A stretch of 50,518 bases of DNA. It comes from Syntrophorhabdus sp. PtaB.Bin027. Its GTDB lineage: Bacteria > Desulfobacterota > Syntrophorhabdia > Syntrophorhabdales > Syntrophorhabdaceae. Of the stretch, positions 8,560-18,701 are shown one piece after another (position 1 is the stretch's first letter; every line of letters starts with the position of its first letter). The stretch spans positions 1 to 50,518 of the forward strand of contig MVQO01000178.1 in assembly GCA_002067585.1 (NCBI GenBank), read 5' to 3'. Made by a program: the position numbers and the translations under genes. Below the pieces are notes generated by a model. It did no database searches. It saw only the letters and a program-made list of their open reading frames with translations, and was not told the origin of the DNA.

Positions 8560-10134
8560 ATGGTTGTTTTGACGCCTGAACGCATGGCCGAATATGATAG
8601 GTATGCTATAAATACATTGGGGATACCCTCTGCTGTGCTCATGGAAAATGCAGGAAGAGGCACCTACAGGTTGGCAAAAGAACGTTATTTTTCCGGAAAA
8701 GAAAAGGTGACAATCTTCTGTGGAAGGGGAAATAATGGCGGTGACGGTTTTGTGATCGGCCGTTATGCCCTGAGGGATGGCTTTCAAACGAGGGTTTTTC
8801 TCCTTTGCAAAGCTTCAGACCTCAAAGGTGATGCAGCCCTTAACATGGGAATTTACAAGTCAATCGGCGGTAAGATCTCCGAGTGTACTGATAAGACAAA
8901 AGGGATCACAGATGGCATCAGAGATGCAGACATAATTATTGATGCTATCTTTGGTACAGGCCTTTCAAAACCAGTGAGCGGGATTGAAAAGGCAGTGATT
9001 GAAGATATTAACATATCAGGAAAACCAGTAATTGCAGTTGACATTCCCTCAGGTATCGACGGAAAAACAGGCCAACCACTTGGTACTGCTATTCGTGCAA
9101 CCCATACCTTTACTTACGGCTATCCAAAAATCGGACAGATACTCCAGCCAGGGGCATATCATACGGGAAAATTAACGGTCATAGATATTTCCATGCCTTC
9201 TTTGATTGAGGGAAAATTAGGTTTTGATGGTCGTGTTATCGAGGGGGCTATGGTTCGAGGATTTCTCAAAAAACGTTTGCCTTGGGACCACAAGGGCACA
9301 TTTGGTCATGTGGCAGTGATTGCAGGTTCACCGGGCAAGACAGGCGCTGCATGCATGACATCACAAGCAGCCCTAAAAATCGGTGCTGGTCTTGTAACGC
9401 TTCTTATACCTGAAAGCCTTAACAGCATTGTTGCCTCGAAGCTTTCAGAGGTAATGACCTATCCGGTCAGAGACAGAGGAACTGGTTATTTTCACCTGTC
9501 AGCTTATAAAGAAATCTCTGACTTTGTCAGTGACAAGGATGTCATTGTCATGGGGCCGGGGCTTTCTCAGGAGTCTGATACTACGATGCTCGTGAGGGAG
9601 CTTTATCAAAACATAAATAAACCATTTGTCATAGACGCCGATGGAATTAATGCATTTCAAGGCCAAACAGATATTATCAAGGGATCAGGAAGGAAAGCAG
9701 TGTTTACACCTCATCCTGGTGAGCTTTCCCGTCTGATGGGAGTGACACCGAAAGATATAAACAATGATCGTGTAGGGGTAGCACAGCGATTTGTTCGTCA
9801 TACAGGGGCAAACCTTATCTTGAAGGGTGCGCGGACGGTTATCGTGAGCGATAAAGAGGAGCTCTTTATTAACCCAACCGGCAATCCTGCCCTTGCCAAA
9901 GGCGGCAGCGGTGACATTCTGACAGGTTTTGTAGGTGGCCTCCTCTCTCAAGGGCATGCCCCGATTGAGGCGTCCATTATAGGGACCTATCTTCACGGAT
10001 ATATTGCAGACACGTGGGTTCAAAACAACACCGATATGGATCTCCTCGCTGGAGACCTTGTAAGTGGTATAGGCAAAGCTTTACGAGATATCAGAGATGG
10101 CAAGGATAGAGTTTATATCGAGAAGTCCCTCTGA
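8560..10134 (+). CDS. nnr: Bifunctional NAD(P)H-hydrate repair enzyme
   Basis: This 524-residue fusion repairs damaged NAD(P)H hydrates. The N-terminal YjeF epimerase domain (about 1-215) carries CGRGNNGGDGFV at residues 54-65. The C-terminal ADP/ATP-dependent dehydratase domain (about 235-510) carries AGSPGKTGAA, MGPGL, IDADGINAF, FTPHPGE and the nucleotide-binding NPTGNPALAKGGSGDILTG motif. A ttcggaggtacgc ribosome binding site precedes the ATG. Its last 38 nt overlap the start of tsaE. Confidence 0.96.
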   Translation: MVVLTPERMAEYDRYAINTLGIPSAVLMENAGRGTYRLAKERYFSGKEKVTIFCGRGNNGGDGFVIGRYALRDGFQTRVFLLCKASDLKGDAALNMGIYKSIGGKISECTDKTKGITDGIRDADIIIDAIFGTGLSKPVSGIEKAVIEDINISGKPVIAVDIPSGIDGKTGQPLGTAIRATHTFTYGYPKIGQILQPGAYHTGKLTVIDISMPSLIEGKLGFDGRVIEGAMVRGFLKKRLPWDHKGTFGHVAVIAGSPGKTGAACMTSQAALKIGAGLVTLLIPESLNSIVASKLSEVMTYPVRDRGTGYFHLSAYKEISDFVSDKDVIVMGPGLSQESDTTMLVRELYQNINKPFVIDADGINAFQGQTDIIKGSGRKAVFTPHPGELSRLMGVTPKDINNDRVGVAQRFVRHTGANLILKGARTVIVSDKEELFINPTGNPALAKGGSGDILTGFVGGLLSQGHAPIEASIIGTYLHGYIADTWVQNNTDMDLLAGDLVSGIGKALRDIRDGKDRVYIEKSL

Positions 10135-10516
10135 GACCTGGGACATTGGAGAGCAGGTCGGCAGTGCAGCAAGGCGTGGTGATTTATATGCAATTTACGG
10201 AGAACTTGGGGCAGGAAAAACCCAGTTTGTCAAAGGTGTGGCAAAAGGCTTAGGGGTAGAAGACTGGTTATATGTTGTAAGTCCCACTTTTACCATTATG
10301 AATATTTACGAGGGAAAAGATACAAAGCTCTGTCATGTTGATCTCTACCGAATTGAGGAAAATGATTTTGCGCCCCTCGGCATAGAGGAGTTTCTTGAAG
10401 AAGGTGTAGTAGCTGTTGAGTGGGCGGAAAGAGCGTGCTGGTGGGATGGTATAATACGGGTAGATATCGAGATTATTGGAGAAGAAGAACGCAGGATTAG
10501 GATAACAAAAACATAG
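10097..10516 (+). CDS. tsaE: tRNA threonylcarbamoyladenosine biosynthesis ATPase TsaE
   Basis: TsaE is the small ATPase that supports the TsaBD complex in making t6A37 on ANN-decoding tRNAs. The 139-residue protein has a P-loop GELGAGKTQFVKG (about residues 35-47), SPTFTIMNIYEG, HVDLYRIE and the C-terminal VEWAERA motif. It starts within nnr (38-nt overlap) with no good ribosome binding site, so it is probably translated by coupling. tsaB and tsaD are not in the window. Confidence 0.94.
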   Translation: MARIEFISRSPSETWDIGEQVGSAARRGDLYAIYGELGAGKTQFVKGVAKGLGVEDWLYVVSPTFTIMNIYEGKDTKLCHVDLYRIEENDFAPLGIEEFLEEGVVAVEWAERACWWDGIIRVDIEIIGEEERRIRITKT

Positions 10517-10519
10517 GTT

Positions 10520-10560
10520 GTTCACGGTTTGCAATGGGCGGTTAACGATGAGCCGTGAAC
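10520..10560 (+). repeat. Inverted repeat between tsaE and lysC
   Basis: Arms gttcacgg (10520-10527) and ccgtgaac (10553-10560) are perfectly complementary over 8 bp around a 25-nt loop. No T-run follows, so it does not look like an intrinsic terminator. It lies 18 nt before the lysC ribosome binding site and could affect mRNA stability or be a short palindromic repeat element. Confidence 0.4.
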
Positions 10561-10590
10561 GTCTTCAATATTACAATGGAGGTCAAAAAC

Positions 10591-11829
10591 ATGCTTGTTG
10601 TTCAGAAATACGGCGGCACTTCAGTAGCAGATGTTGACAGGATCAGAAATGTAGCCAAACGGGTAATATCTTATAGGGAAAAAGGCGACAAGGTTGTTGT
10701 TGTGCTGTCTGCTATGGCCGGAGAGACCGACAAATTACTCAATCTGGCATACAGCATAGACAAGTTTCCCGACGAAAGGGAGGTAGATGTACTTATATCA
10801 ACAGGTGAACAAGTTAGTTCAGCCCTGTTGGCAATCATGTTGAAAAACATGCTCTGTGATGCTGTTTCAATGCAAGGCCATCAGGTTCGTATTGTAACTG
10901 ATTCGAGCTACACGAAAGCACGGATTGCAACTATAGAAAAAGATCGCCTTGCCGCGGAGCTTGATAAAGGAAGGGTGGTCGTTGTCTCAGGGTTTCAGGG
11001 AATTGATGAGAAAGGCGATATCACAACCCTTGGGAGAGGTGGATCTGACACAACTGCAGTGGCCCTTGCAGCAGCCCTTCAGGCTGATATATGTGAAATA
11101 TATACCGATGTTGATGGCGTTTACACAACTGACCCGAGCGTATGCCACAAGGCAAGGCGCCTTGACAAAATCTCTTACGATGAAATGCTCGAGATGGCAA
11201 GCCTTGGGGCAAAGGTTCTGCAAATACGGTCAGTTGAGCTTGCGAAGAAATATAACGTTCCGATCCTAGTTAAGACTTCTTTTGGAGATGGACCAGGAAC
11301 ATTAGTATGTAAGGAGGGTGCGACTATGTCAATGGAAAAAGTTGTAATTGCAGGTGTTACTTATAATAAAAATGAAGCGAAGATTGTTGTTAGAAAGGTG
11401 CCCGATAAACCAGGTATGGCAGCGAAGATATTCACAGCTCTTTCAGATGCAAAAATTGTTGTTGACGTAATTGTGCAGAATGTGAGCAAAAAGGACAAAA
11501 CCGATATTACCTTTACCGTTTCAAGAACGGATGCCAAAAAAGCATATAAAATTATGGAGGAAATGGCAAAGAAGATTGGGGCAGCTGGAGTATCCATCGA
11601 CGAAGATATAGCCAAGGTATCGATAGTGGGTTCTGGTATGATTTCTCATGCAGGAATTGCATCTAAAATGTTTGCAGTTCTTGCAGATGAAGGGATTAAT
11701 ATAAAGGCTATTACCACATCGGAAATAAAGCTCTCGTGCGTTGTTGAGAGTAAATACGGTCAACTTGCAGTCCAGTCCCTTCATAAAGCATTTGGTCTTG
11801 ACAAGGAAGAAATTAAGGAGGAGATGTGA
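10591..11829 (+). CDS. lysC: Aspartate kinase
   Basis: Aspartate kinase phosphorylates aspartate, the entry step to lysine, threonine and methionine. The start is set at 10591 because a strong ggagg lies 8 nt upstream and the protein then begins [11 protein letters not shown] as in the family. The longer frame from 10555 lacks a ribosome binding site. The product is 412 residues: a kinase domain with KYGGTS (6-11), STGEQVS and [15 protein letters not shown], then two ACT regulatory domains (about 265-412) with GKAA-like and VSIVGSGM segments that usually bind lysine or threonine. The stop overlaps the GTG start of cimA (gTGa). Confidence 0.97.
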   Translation: MLVVQKYGGTSVADVDRIRNVAKRVISYREKGDKVVVVLSAMAGETDKLLNLAYSIDKFPDEREVDVLISTGEQVSSALLAIMLKNMLCDAVSMQGHQVRIVTDSSYTKARIATIEKDRLAAELDKGRVVVVSGFQGIDEKGDITTLGRGGSDTTAVALAAALQADICEIYTDVDGVYTTDPSVCHKARRLDKISYDEMLEMASLGAKVLQIRSVELAKKYNVPILVKTSFGDGPGTLVCKEGATMSMEKVVIAGVTYNKNEAKIVVRKVPDKPGMAAKIFTALSDAKIVVDVIVQNVSKKDKTDITFTVSRTDAKKAYKIMEEMAKKIGAAGVSIDEDIAKVSIVGSGMISHAGIASKMFAVLADEGINIKAITTSEIKLSCVVESKYGQLAVQSLHKAFGLDKEEIKEEM

Positions 11830-13397
11830 CGGTCGAGTTCTACGACACCACACTGAGGGATGGGGCACAATCTGAAGACATTGCCTTTTCTCTTACAGAC
11901 AAACTGAGAATTACTGAGAAGTTGGATGAGTTCGGGATGCATTTCATTGAAGGGGGCTGGCCTGGTTCAAACCCAAAGGATCTTTCGTATTTTAAAGATG
12001 TGAAAAGGCTGAACCTAAAAAACTCTAAGATCGTTGCCTTCAGCAGTACTATGAAACCTCACTCAAAGCCTGAAGAGGACGAGATTATAAAAGCTATATT
12101 TGACGCTGATACAGAGTTTGTGGCCATTGTCGGCAAGAGTTGGGACCTTCATGTAATCGATGCTTTGAAGGTAAGCCTGGACATGAACCTCAGGATGATT
12201 GACAGGACAATAACCTTTTTAAAGAAACATGGAAAGAAGGTCTTTTTTGATGCAGAACACTTTTTCGACGGTTACAAGAAAAACAACGCTTATGCGATGA
12301 AGGTTCTGGAGGTGGCTGTTAACTCCGGCGCTGACGTTGTTGTGCTCTGCGATACAAATGGCGGCAGTATGCCCTTCGAAGTAAGTGATATTGTTGCCAA
12401 GGTTACCAATATGACCGAGGCAAAGCTGGGTATTCATACCCACAATGACACAGAAAACGCTGTCGCAAATTCGTTGATGGCTGTCAAAGCTGGGTGCAGG
12501 CATGTACAGGGGACAATTAATGGATACGGCGAGCGGTGCGGTAATGCAAACCTGTGTTCAATCATACCAAATGTGGTACTAAAAATGGGGCACAGGGGAA
12601 TAAAACCGGAACGGCTTATCCATCTCAGGGAATTGAGCCTTTTTGTAGATGAGATGGCAAATCTCCTTCCCAATAAACACCAGCCATTTGTTGGCGACAG
12701 CGCATTTGCTCACAAGGGTGGGATCCATGTTAGTGCAATAAGAAGAAACCCAGAGACTTATGAGCACATTAAACCCGAGCTTGTTGGAAACGCGCAAAGG
12801 GTGCTCATTTCAGATTTATCTGGTGAGAGCAGTATTTTATACAAGGCAAAGGAGTTTAACGTTGACATTGAGAAAGATAAAAAACTTGCCCGTGAAGTGA
12901 TGAAAAATGTCAAAGACCTCGAAATGTATGGCTACCAGTTTGAAGGTGCCGAAGGCTCTCTGGAGCTCCTTATTAAGAAAGCCCTTGGCATCCATAAGAA
13001 GTATTTCGATCTTATCGGATTCAGAGTAATGGTTGAAAAAAAGGAGAAGAATCACCCTGTTTCAGAGGCAACAATCCTTGTCAGAGTTGCGGACACGGTA
13101 GAACATACGGCCGCCCTTGGTGCAGGCCCGGTTAACGCCCTTGATAATGCTCTCCGAAAGGCTCTCCACAAGTTCTATCCTAAACTTACAGAGATGAATT
13201 TAGTGGATTACAAGGTTAGGGTGTTGAGCACCAGAGACGGAACAAAGGCAGCAACGAGGGTACTAATTCAGAGCAGTGACGGAAAGCAAACATGGGGAAC
13301 GGTTGGAGTGTCTGAAAATATCATTGAAGCAAGCTGGCAGGCCCTTGTTGATGGAATAGACTACAAACTGCTCATCGAAGAGGAGAAAGACCGTTGA
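11826..13397 (+). CDS. cimA: (R)-citramalate synthase
   Basis: CimA condenses pyruvate and acetyl-CoA to citramalate, the first step of the threonine-independent isoleucine route. The 523-residue protein starts with GTG at 11826, directly after a strong taaggagga site. It shows DTTLRDGAQ (7-15), [19 protein letters not shown] (metal-binding HxH) and HKGGIHVSA, with a LeuA-type allosteric dimer domain at about 390-515. [11 protein letters not shown] and the overall length fit the CimA group rather than isopropylmalate synthase. Its stop overlaps the TTG start of the next gene. Confidence 0.95.
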   Translation: MTVEFYDTTLRDGAQSEDIAFSLTDKLRITEKLDEFGMHFIEGGWPGSNPKDLSYFKDVKRLNLKNSKIVAFSSTMKPHSKPEEDEIIKAIFDADTEFVAIVGKSWDLHVIDALKVSLDMNLRMIDRTITFLKKHGKKVFFDAEHFFDGYKKNNAYAMKVLEVAVNSGADVVVLCDTNGGSMPFEVSDIVAKVTNMTEAKLGIHTHNDTENAVANSLMAVKAGCRHVQGTINGYGERCGNANLCSIIPNVVLKMGHRGIKPERLIHLRELSLFVDEMANLLPNKHQPFVGDSAFAHKGGIHVSAIRRNPETYEHIKPELVGNAQRVLISDLSGESSILYKAKEFNVDIEKDKKLAREVMKNVKDLEMYGYQFEGAEGSLELLIKKALGIHKKYFDLIGFRVMVEKKEKNHPVSEATILVRVADTVEHTAALGAGPVNALDNALRKALHKFYPKLTEMNLVDYKVRVLSTRDGTKAATRVLIQSSDGKQTWGTVGVSENIIEASWQALVDGIDYKLLIEEEKDR

Positions 13398-13858
13398 AGA
13401 AACTATTGAATATCAGGGATGCCACAAAAGAATTGAACATTCTTCGATCCTTACGAAATTATAAGCGACCCTTTGAAATCGTCGGTGCGTATAGATTGAT
13501 TGATGATGGTTCAAGACCAGAAGCAACTGTTATAATAAAAAGAAATGACCACGAGACCCATGAAGCATCTACAGGCGTAGGTCCTGTTGATGCGCTGGCA
13601 AACGTACTCAAGAAATCTCTTGCATCTATCTTTCCTGTCATCCAGCAGATTAAACTCGTAGATTATTCCTCGAGGATCCACGAGGCAAAATCTGGGACAG
13701 CAGCACAGGTTGAGGTATCAATAATCTTCACGGATGGGCAGGAGATATGGAGCGTTGCCGCTATTTCGGCAAATATTAATATGGGATCCTTTCTTGCCCT
13801 ACTCGATGGGTTTGAGTATGCTATTCTGGCAAGGAGCGAAAAGAAACAAAGCTTATAG
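13394..13858 (+). CDS. Free-standing LeuA-type allosteric (dimer) domain protein
   Basis: This 154-residue protein consists almost entirely of a LeuA_dimer-like domain: [50 protein letters not shown] and a final GFEYAI. The same pattern occurs at the C-terminus of CimA just upstream ([20 protein letters not shown]), so it is a paralogue of that domain without the catalytic barrel. It begins with TTG at 13394, 4-nt coupled to the cimA stop, with gaggagaaaga upstream. Translational coupling suggests fixed stoichiometry with CimA and a role in feedback control, as an inference. No catalytic residues are present. Confidence 0.88.
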   Translation: MKKLLNIRDATKELNILRSLRNYKRPFEIVGAYRLIDDGSRPEATVIIKRNDHETHEASTGVGPVDALANVLKKSLASIFPVIQQIKLVDYSSRIHEAKSGTAAQVEVSIIFTDGQEIWSVAAISANINMGSFLALLDGFEYAILARSEKKQSL

Positions 13859-13976
13859 CTTTAAGCTGATGGTGCAGGAGAAGTAAAAAGTTAATGGTGA
13901 CCTTCCCCATCCCATTGACTCATAATTTAGCCTTCCTTTTGATTTATCATTTACCCATCAATCAGCAAAATGTAGC

Positions 13977-14006
13977 TTGATAACAACATTCATTATGCTT
14001 TATATT
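13977..14006 (+). promoter_or_regulatory. Candidate sigma-70 promoter for korAB
   Basis: TTGATA (13977-13982) is followed after 17-18 nt by TTATAT/TATATT (14000-14006). It sits in the 166-nt gap between the amino-acid gene run and korA, about 20 nt upstream of the korA start, implying a short leader. Pattern match only. Confidence 0.4.
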
Positions 14007-14024
14007 ACGGCATGAGGAGGAATT

Positions 14025-15743
14025 CTGGATTATACAATAAAAATTGGCGGTGAGGCAGGCCAGGGCATCCAGACAATCGGCGACACTTTGTCCAAGGTAT
14101 TTTCACGCTGCGGTTATCACGTTTTCACTCACCAGGATTTCATGTCGCGTGTCCGGGGTGGTCACAACTTCTATCAGATGCGTGTCTCGGATAAAGAGAT
14201 TTCTGCCTCAAGAGGACCGGTGGATATTCTTGTTGCACTCGATAGTGACAGTATTTCTTCCCATAGTAAAGAGCTTTCTGCCATAGGTGTTGTTGTTTAT
14301 GATTCAGCAGCGCTGAAAGAAAAACATGATGGATCACAGTTTTTTGACGTCCCTCTCCTTGATCTTGCGTTGAAAAATGGTGGCGACAAGATCATGGTCA
14401 ACACAGTGGCTACAGGGACTGTACTGGGAATGCTTGGCCTTGGAACTGACATTTTTCTAGATATTCTCCGGGAAATTCTCGGCAAAAAAGGGGAAGCTGT
14501 GCTTTCTGCAAATGCAAATGCTGCCCGGGCAGGACATGAATTTGCAGGGCGTGAATGTTTGCGGTGTGAGTTTTCTACGCCTGCAATTGGCACAAAAAAA
14601 ATGCTTATTGGCATTAATGAAGCAGTGGGACTTGGAGCTCTTGCATCTGGTTGCAAGTTTTATTCTGCATATCCCATGACACCATCGACAGGCATCATGC
14701 TCTACATTGCAAGCAAAGCCAAGGAATTTGAAGTAATTGTCGAGCAGGCTGAAGATGAGATTGCAGCCATCAATATGGCGCTCGGAGCTTCTTTCGCAGG
14801 TATTCGTGCTATGACCGGAACGTCAGGGGGTGGTTTTGCCCTCATGGTAGAAGGCCTTTCTCTTGCTGCCATGACAGAAACGCCCATTGTTATTGCCCTT
14901 GCCCAGAGACCCGGACCCGCAACAGGACTTCCGACTCGAACCGAGCAGGGAGATCTCCTCTTTGCTCTCCATGCCGGCCACGGAGAATTTCCGAGGGTGA
15001 TCTTTGCGCCAGGAACACCTGAACAAGCATTCCTCCTCACAAACAAAGCCTTCGACCTTGCACAAAAATACCAGATACCGGTTTTTATCCTCATTGATCA
15101 ATACCTTTCAGACTCTCAGTGGACATATGATGGGTTTAACCTCAATAAGCTTACCTTGACAGACTGGCGGGCAACTGAGTCTGAACTGGAAGGGGTTAAA
15201 GATTACAAGCGTCATTTTCTAACAGATCATGGCATATCTCCCTTTGCCAGGCCAGGCACTTCGAGACATCTCGTTGTGACGGACAGCGATGAACACGACG
15301 AAGATGGACATCTTATTGAAGATGCTGCCACAAGGGTTCAGATGGTTGATAAGAGGCTTTTTAGAAAAATGCCCCTTATTCGATCCGAAATTACACCCCC
15401 TGTTTTTTATGGCAACAGCAGGCCTGACATTATCCTCACCGGGTGGGGTTCAACATACGGGATCATGAAAGAGGCAGTCAATATCCTTTCAGAGACAACA
15501 AAAGTCGCGATGCTCCATTTCAGCGAGATTTTCCCTTTTCCTTCCAGCCAGGAACTCGATTATCTGGAAATACTGGGAAAAGCAAACATGACAATTATTG
15601 TTGAACAGAATGCCTCAAGCCAGTTTGCACGGCTTATGAAAACGGAGACAGGTTTTGAGTTTACCGGAAAGATCAATCGCTACGATGGCAGGCCCTTCCT
15701 CGTGGAAGAGCTTTTAGGAGAGATAAGTGCCTACATTGGATGA
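14025..15743 (+). CDS. korA: 2-oxoacid:ferredoxin oxidoreductase, fused gamma-alpha subunit
   Basis: With KorB this enzyme oxidatively decarboxylates a 2-oxoacid (probably 2-oxoglutarate) to the acyl-CoA, reducing ferredoxin, or runs in reverse. The gamma domain (about 1-190) begins LDYTIKIGGEAGQGIQT. The alpha domain (about 195-572) carries YPMTPSTG (near 216-223), EQAEDEIAAI and GTSGGGFALMVEG. The family's N-terminal motif starts at a CTG (14025). The frame has a TGA at 14013, and the only standard start downstream (TTG 14088) would cut off the glycine-rich motif and lacks a ribosome binding site. The CTG has gaggagg 4 nt upstream. So a CTG (or ATT 14022) start, or a sequence error, must be assumed. 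korB overlaps by 17 nt. Confidence 0.93.
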   Translation: MDYTIKIGGEAGQGIQTIGDTLSKVFSRCGYHVFTHQDFMSRVRGGHNFYQMRVSDKEISASRGPVDILVALDSDSISSHSKELSAIGVVVYDSAALKEKHDGSQFFDVPLLDLALKNGGDKIMVNTVATGTVLGMLGLGTDIFLDILREILGKKGEAVLSANANAARAGHEFAGRECLRCEFSTPAIGTKKMLIGINEAVGLGALASGCKFYSAYPMTPSTGIMLYIASKAKEFEVIVEQAEDEIAAINMALGASFAGIRAMTGTSGGGFALMVEGLSLAAMTETPIVIALAQRPGPATGLPTRTEQGDLLFALHAGHGEFPRVIFAPGTPEQAFLLTNKAFDLAQKYQIPVFILIDQYLSDSQWTYDGFNLNKLTLTDWRATESELEGVKDYKRHFLTDHGISPFARPGTSRHLVVTDSDEHDEDGHLIEDAATRVQMVDKRLFRKMPLIRSEITPPVFYGNSRPDIILTGWGSTYGIMKEAVNILSETTKVAMLHFSEIFPFPSSQELDYLEILGKANMTIIVEQNASSQFARLMKTETGFEFTGKINRYDGRPFLVEELLGEISAYIG

Positions 15744-16590
15744 TTACAAAGGACAGGAGCCAGCCTGGTGCCCTGGTTGTGGAAATTTTCCCATCCTCAG
15801 GGCTTTCAAGGAGGCGTTTGTGGAAATGGACATTGAACCGCACCAATTTCTCATTGTCTCTGGTATAGGCCAGTCCGGTAAGTTTCCCCATTACCTGAAG
15901 TGTAACACCTTTAACGGCCTTCACGGGCGTACCCTCCCGGTTGCAACAGGGGCAAGGCTTGCAAACCACGAGATGCTTGTTGTTGCGGTAGCAGGAGATG
16001 GCGACTGTTACGGTGAGGGTGGTAACCACCTGATGCATGCCATCAGGCGCAACATCGGTGTTAAGCTTTTTGTTCACGACAACCAGATCTATGGTCTTAC
16101 GAAGGGCCAGGCTTCGCCTACCAGCATGGAGGAGATGGTTACTAAGAACCAGCCTTTTGGTGTATTGTCAGAGCAGTTAAACCCAATGGCCCTGGCTGTT
16201 GCCCTTGATTGCAGCTTTGTGGCACGGGGATATGCCGGTGACCACGAGCATTTAAAGGGGTTGATTAAGACGGCGGTAAATCACAAAGGCTTCTCCCTCG
16301 TTGACATCTTCCAGCCCTGTGTTACCTTTAACCGGGTGAATACGTATGCATGGTATAGCCAGCGCGTCTACCACATAGAGGATGATTACAATCCTGAAGA
16401 TCGTGTGGCGGCCTTTCAGAAGGCCCTTGAGTGGGGGGACAGGATCCCCATCGGCGTTATTTATCGCAACAATCGACCTACCTTCGAAGAGAGGGTGCCA
16501 GTAATAAACGAGCTGACACTTGTCAAACAACCGGTATCAATAGAGGGCTTAAAATCAAAACTCCGCAAGACGATCAAAGAGTTTTTCTAA
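15727..16590 (+). CDS. korB: 2-oxoacid:ferredoxin oxidoreductase, beta subunit (TPP-binding)
   Basis: This 287-residue catalytic partner of KorA binds thiamine diphosphate and one Fe-S cluster. It shows AWCPGCGN (residues 13-20), SGIGQSGKFPHY, the TPP/Mg motif GDGDCYGEGGNH (90-101) and GLTKGQASPTS. It starts with GTG at 15727, inside the korA end, after ttaggagagataa. No delta (ferredoxin-like) subunit follows, so this is the two-gene type. Substrate (2-oxoglutarate versus another 2-oxoacid) cannot be settled from the motifs seen. Confidence 0.95.
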   Translation: MPTLDDYKGQEPAWCPGCGNFPILRAFKEAFVEMDIEPHQFLIVSGIGQSGKFPHYLKCNTFNGLHGRTLPVATGARLANHEMLVVAVAGDGDCYGEGGNHLMHAIRRNIGVKLFVHDNQIYGLTKGQASPTSMEEMVTKNQPFGVLSEQLNPMALAVALDCSFVARGYAGDHEHLKGLIKTAVNHKGFSLVDIFQPCVTFNRVNTYAWYSQRVYHIEDDYNPEDRVAAFQKALEWGDRIPIGVIYRNNRPTFEERVPVINELTLVKQPVSIEGLKSKLRKTIKEFF

Positions 16591-16782
16591 AAAAACAGAA
16601 TATAAAACTTGTTTACCATGAGGACGAATACATGCTCGGGCATTCGCTGCAAACATGCCTGTTCTGCTCCTAATCTTATGAATTTTGGAAAACACAAGGT
16701 TTGACCTGCGCAACTGGGGCCTGGATTTGGAGCGAGGTGCAATGTTTTTATTATTCTTTTGCTTACAGCTGGGTTATCATCT

Positions 16783-18420
16783 CTATTTCCCCATTGCCTT
16801 ATTGAGGATAGCAATTCCTTTCTGGGCTTCGTCGATGGCACCTGTTAAGGACTCACGGGCGAGACCCGGGTTATGGAAACCGTCAGAATTTTCCGCTGTC
16901 CAGAACTCCCAGAGAATGTGGGCTTTCAGATGCTGGTTTTGAGCTTCCTTAAGAATTACAGTATCAACGTTTGCAACCTTTGCCTCAACGATCTTGTCGA
17001 TAAGGTTCGAAATCCAGAATTCAGCTTTCCGCATCCGGCCTTTTGTGTAAGCCTTTACCGAGTCTATAGTGTATCGTGCCTGTTCCTCGGTCCAACCAGA
17101 ATGGCATTTTAAGCAGGTCTCTTTCAGCTGAAACCTTGGAGTCACAACAAAGTGTGATGTGTAGGTCTTTCTTGTCTTTTTATCTCTAACCTTCGGAGAG
17201 TGACAGTCATTACAGCTAACATTTGCCTTCGCATGTTTTGAATTGTAGTAGGCTTCAGAATCGGGATGCTGGGCTTTCCAGAGAAGCCCTCCTGTAAGGG
17301 GATGTCTCCAGTCAAGAAAATGAATCTGGTTCACGTAATGATCATAAAGTCCAAGAGAATCTTTGAATGGATCATGATTTGTTCGTCTGTCAGCAAAACC
17401 AACAGGCTGGCCGGTCTTTGTATCTGTTCCTGGATTACAATTATACTCCATGTGACACTGACCACATTGAAGCTTTGTATCATATTTCTCCAGGATAGCA
17501 ATTTTTCGTGGATAACCACGCATCCCCATATCTATGACCTTAAAAATAGTCCTTTTTGGGTCGGTGTGCCATAATGTATCACCAGCAGGCTTGTTCAGGG
17601 CCTCGATTAGCGCATCTCTTACAATTCTTGGCCTTGCTGCATGGGGGTCGTGGCAGGTATAACAGTTCAGGCTGTGCTTAACAGATTTTGCAAGTTCATT
17701 GGGCTTAGACATCCGTGACCATTTTGCCCCATTGCCAGGGTCGCCCATATAGGCCCAGTCAAGAATTTGGTCCTGGGTTTTACATTGAAAACAGGTAGGA
17801 TTTGCCCCTGCTGCGGTCTGAGGAAGGAAGGCTTTGTGCTCTTTTACATCAGGAAACTTGTCATAAAGGATATCCCAGATTTTTGAGTGTGGCTTTTCAG
17901 ATGTGTATTCCCACCCTTTTTTCGGTTGGAATCTGCCTCCATACGCCCTGTCTACCAGGAGATGATCGATAAGACTCCACGGATGGCTTCTTGTAAGGGC
18001 ATGTTCTTTGGTGAAGCCGTGCCCCATCATTAATTTGTCCCAGAAGGGATTGGGAGACCTGTTTGTGAGCTGGGATTTATCGTCCCTCGCCGGTCGGTGG
18101 TAAGCTACTTCGAAAGATGACTTGTACTGCTCCTTGTGGCACTGTCCGCATGCCTCCCAAGAGGTATTTGTGTTGGGCCTTGTTTCTGAGCCTGGATTGA
18201 TAAGGTGTTTTTCAAGGTTGCTATGGCAGTTTGTACACTCTACTTTCACATGTTTCCCCATTTTGCGTAAATCTTTGATCGTATCATGGCAACTGTAGCA
18301 TTCGCTGACATCAACGCCAGTAGGTGCGCTTTTCCTTTTTTGCGCATATAATTCGTTACTTATAACAAAAAATGCTACCGCAACAAAGATTGTAGTGTAC
18401 AGCAAGGTTTTTGTGCGCAT
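16783..18420 (-). CDS. Octaheme c-type cytochrome, ammonia-forming nitrite reductase type (ONR)
   Basis: This 545-residue protein has a signal peptide (1-26) and eight heme sites: CXXCH at Cys41, 62, 91, 253, 319, 403 and 436, plus CFQCK at 210-214. A single CXXCK as the fourth site is the mark of octaheme nitrite reductases, where the lysine ligates the catalytic heme. Tyr326-x-Cys328 directly after the sixth heme matches the Tyr-Cys pair cross-linked in the Thioalkalivibrio enzyme. KAQHP at 382-386 gives the Gln-His pair of the active site. Spacing between these residues agrees with that enzyme. Predicted role: periplasmic six-electron reduction of nitrite (or hydroxylamine, sulfite) to ammonium (or sulfide). 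No quinol dehydrogenase partner is adjacent. Ribosome binding site aaaggggg. Confidence 0.9.
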   Translation of the reverse strand: MRTKTLLYTTIFVAVAFFVISNELYAQKRKSAPTGVDVSECYSCHDTIKDLRKMGKHVKVECTNCHSNLEKHLINPGSETRPNTNTSWEACGQCHKEQYKSSFEVAYHRPARDDKSQLTNRSPNPFWDKLMMGHGFTKEHALTRSHPWSLIDHLLVDRAYGGRFQPKKGWEYTSEKPHSKIWDILYDKFPDVKEHKAFLPQTAAGANPTCFQCKTQDQILDWAYMGDPGNGAKWSRMSKPNELAKSVKHSLNCYTCHDPHAARPRIVRDALIEALNKPAGDTLWHTDPKRTIFKVIDMGMRGYPRKIAILEKYDTKLQCGQCHMEYNCNPGTDTKTGQPVGFADRRTNHDPFKDSLGLYDHYVNQIHFLDWRHPLTGGLLWKAQHPDSEAYYNSKHAKANVSCNDCHSPKVRDKKTRKTYTSHFVVTPRFQLKETCLKCHSGWTEEQARYTIDSVKAYTKGRMRKAEFWISNLIDKIVEAKVANVDTVILKEAQNQHLKAHILWEFWTAENSDGFHNPGLARESLTGAIDEAQKGIAILNKAMGK

Positions 18421-18701
18421 GGAGTCCCCCTTTGTTTCAATCTGCTGTAAAAAAAAGTTTACGGTTATTGGTATTGGTCATGCAAGAGAAATTTTCAATA
18501 AAGTGTTCCGAGCAATTATTTTGGTAGAAAGATTTGGGAGAAAAAGTTACAATTACAGTTTCTCTGACTACGGACTCAATATATGGATTTAATTAAGGTG
18601 TTTGTCAGGATATAGTATGAATAGACCTATCTTCCGAAACTCAAGAACGGATGAATGTAGGCCGGTGGGCTCTATTCTTTAAAAATTAAGGAGGATATTT
18701 T

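Noticed and set aside
10555..10590. Longer N-terminus for lysC from 10555
   Set aside because: No ribosome binding site; the strong ggagg before 10591 and the family's usual [11 protein letters not shown] start favour the later ATG.
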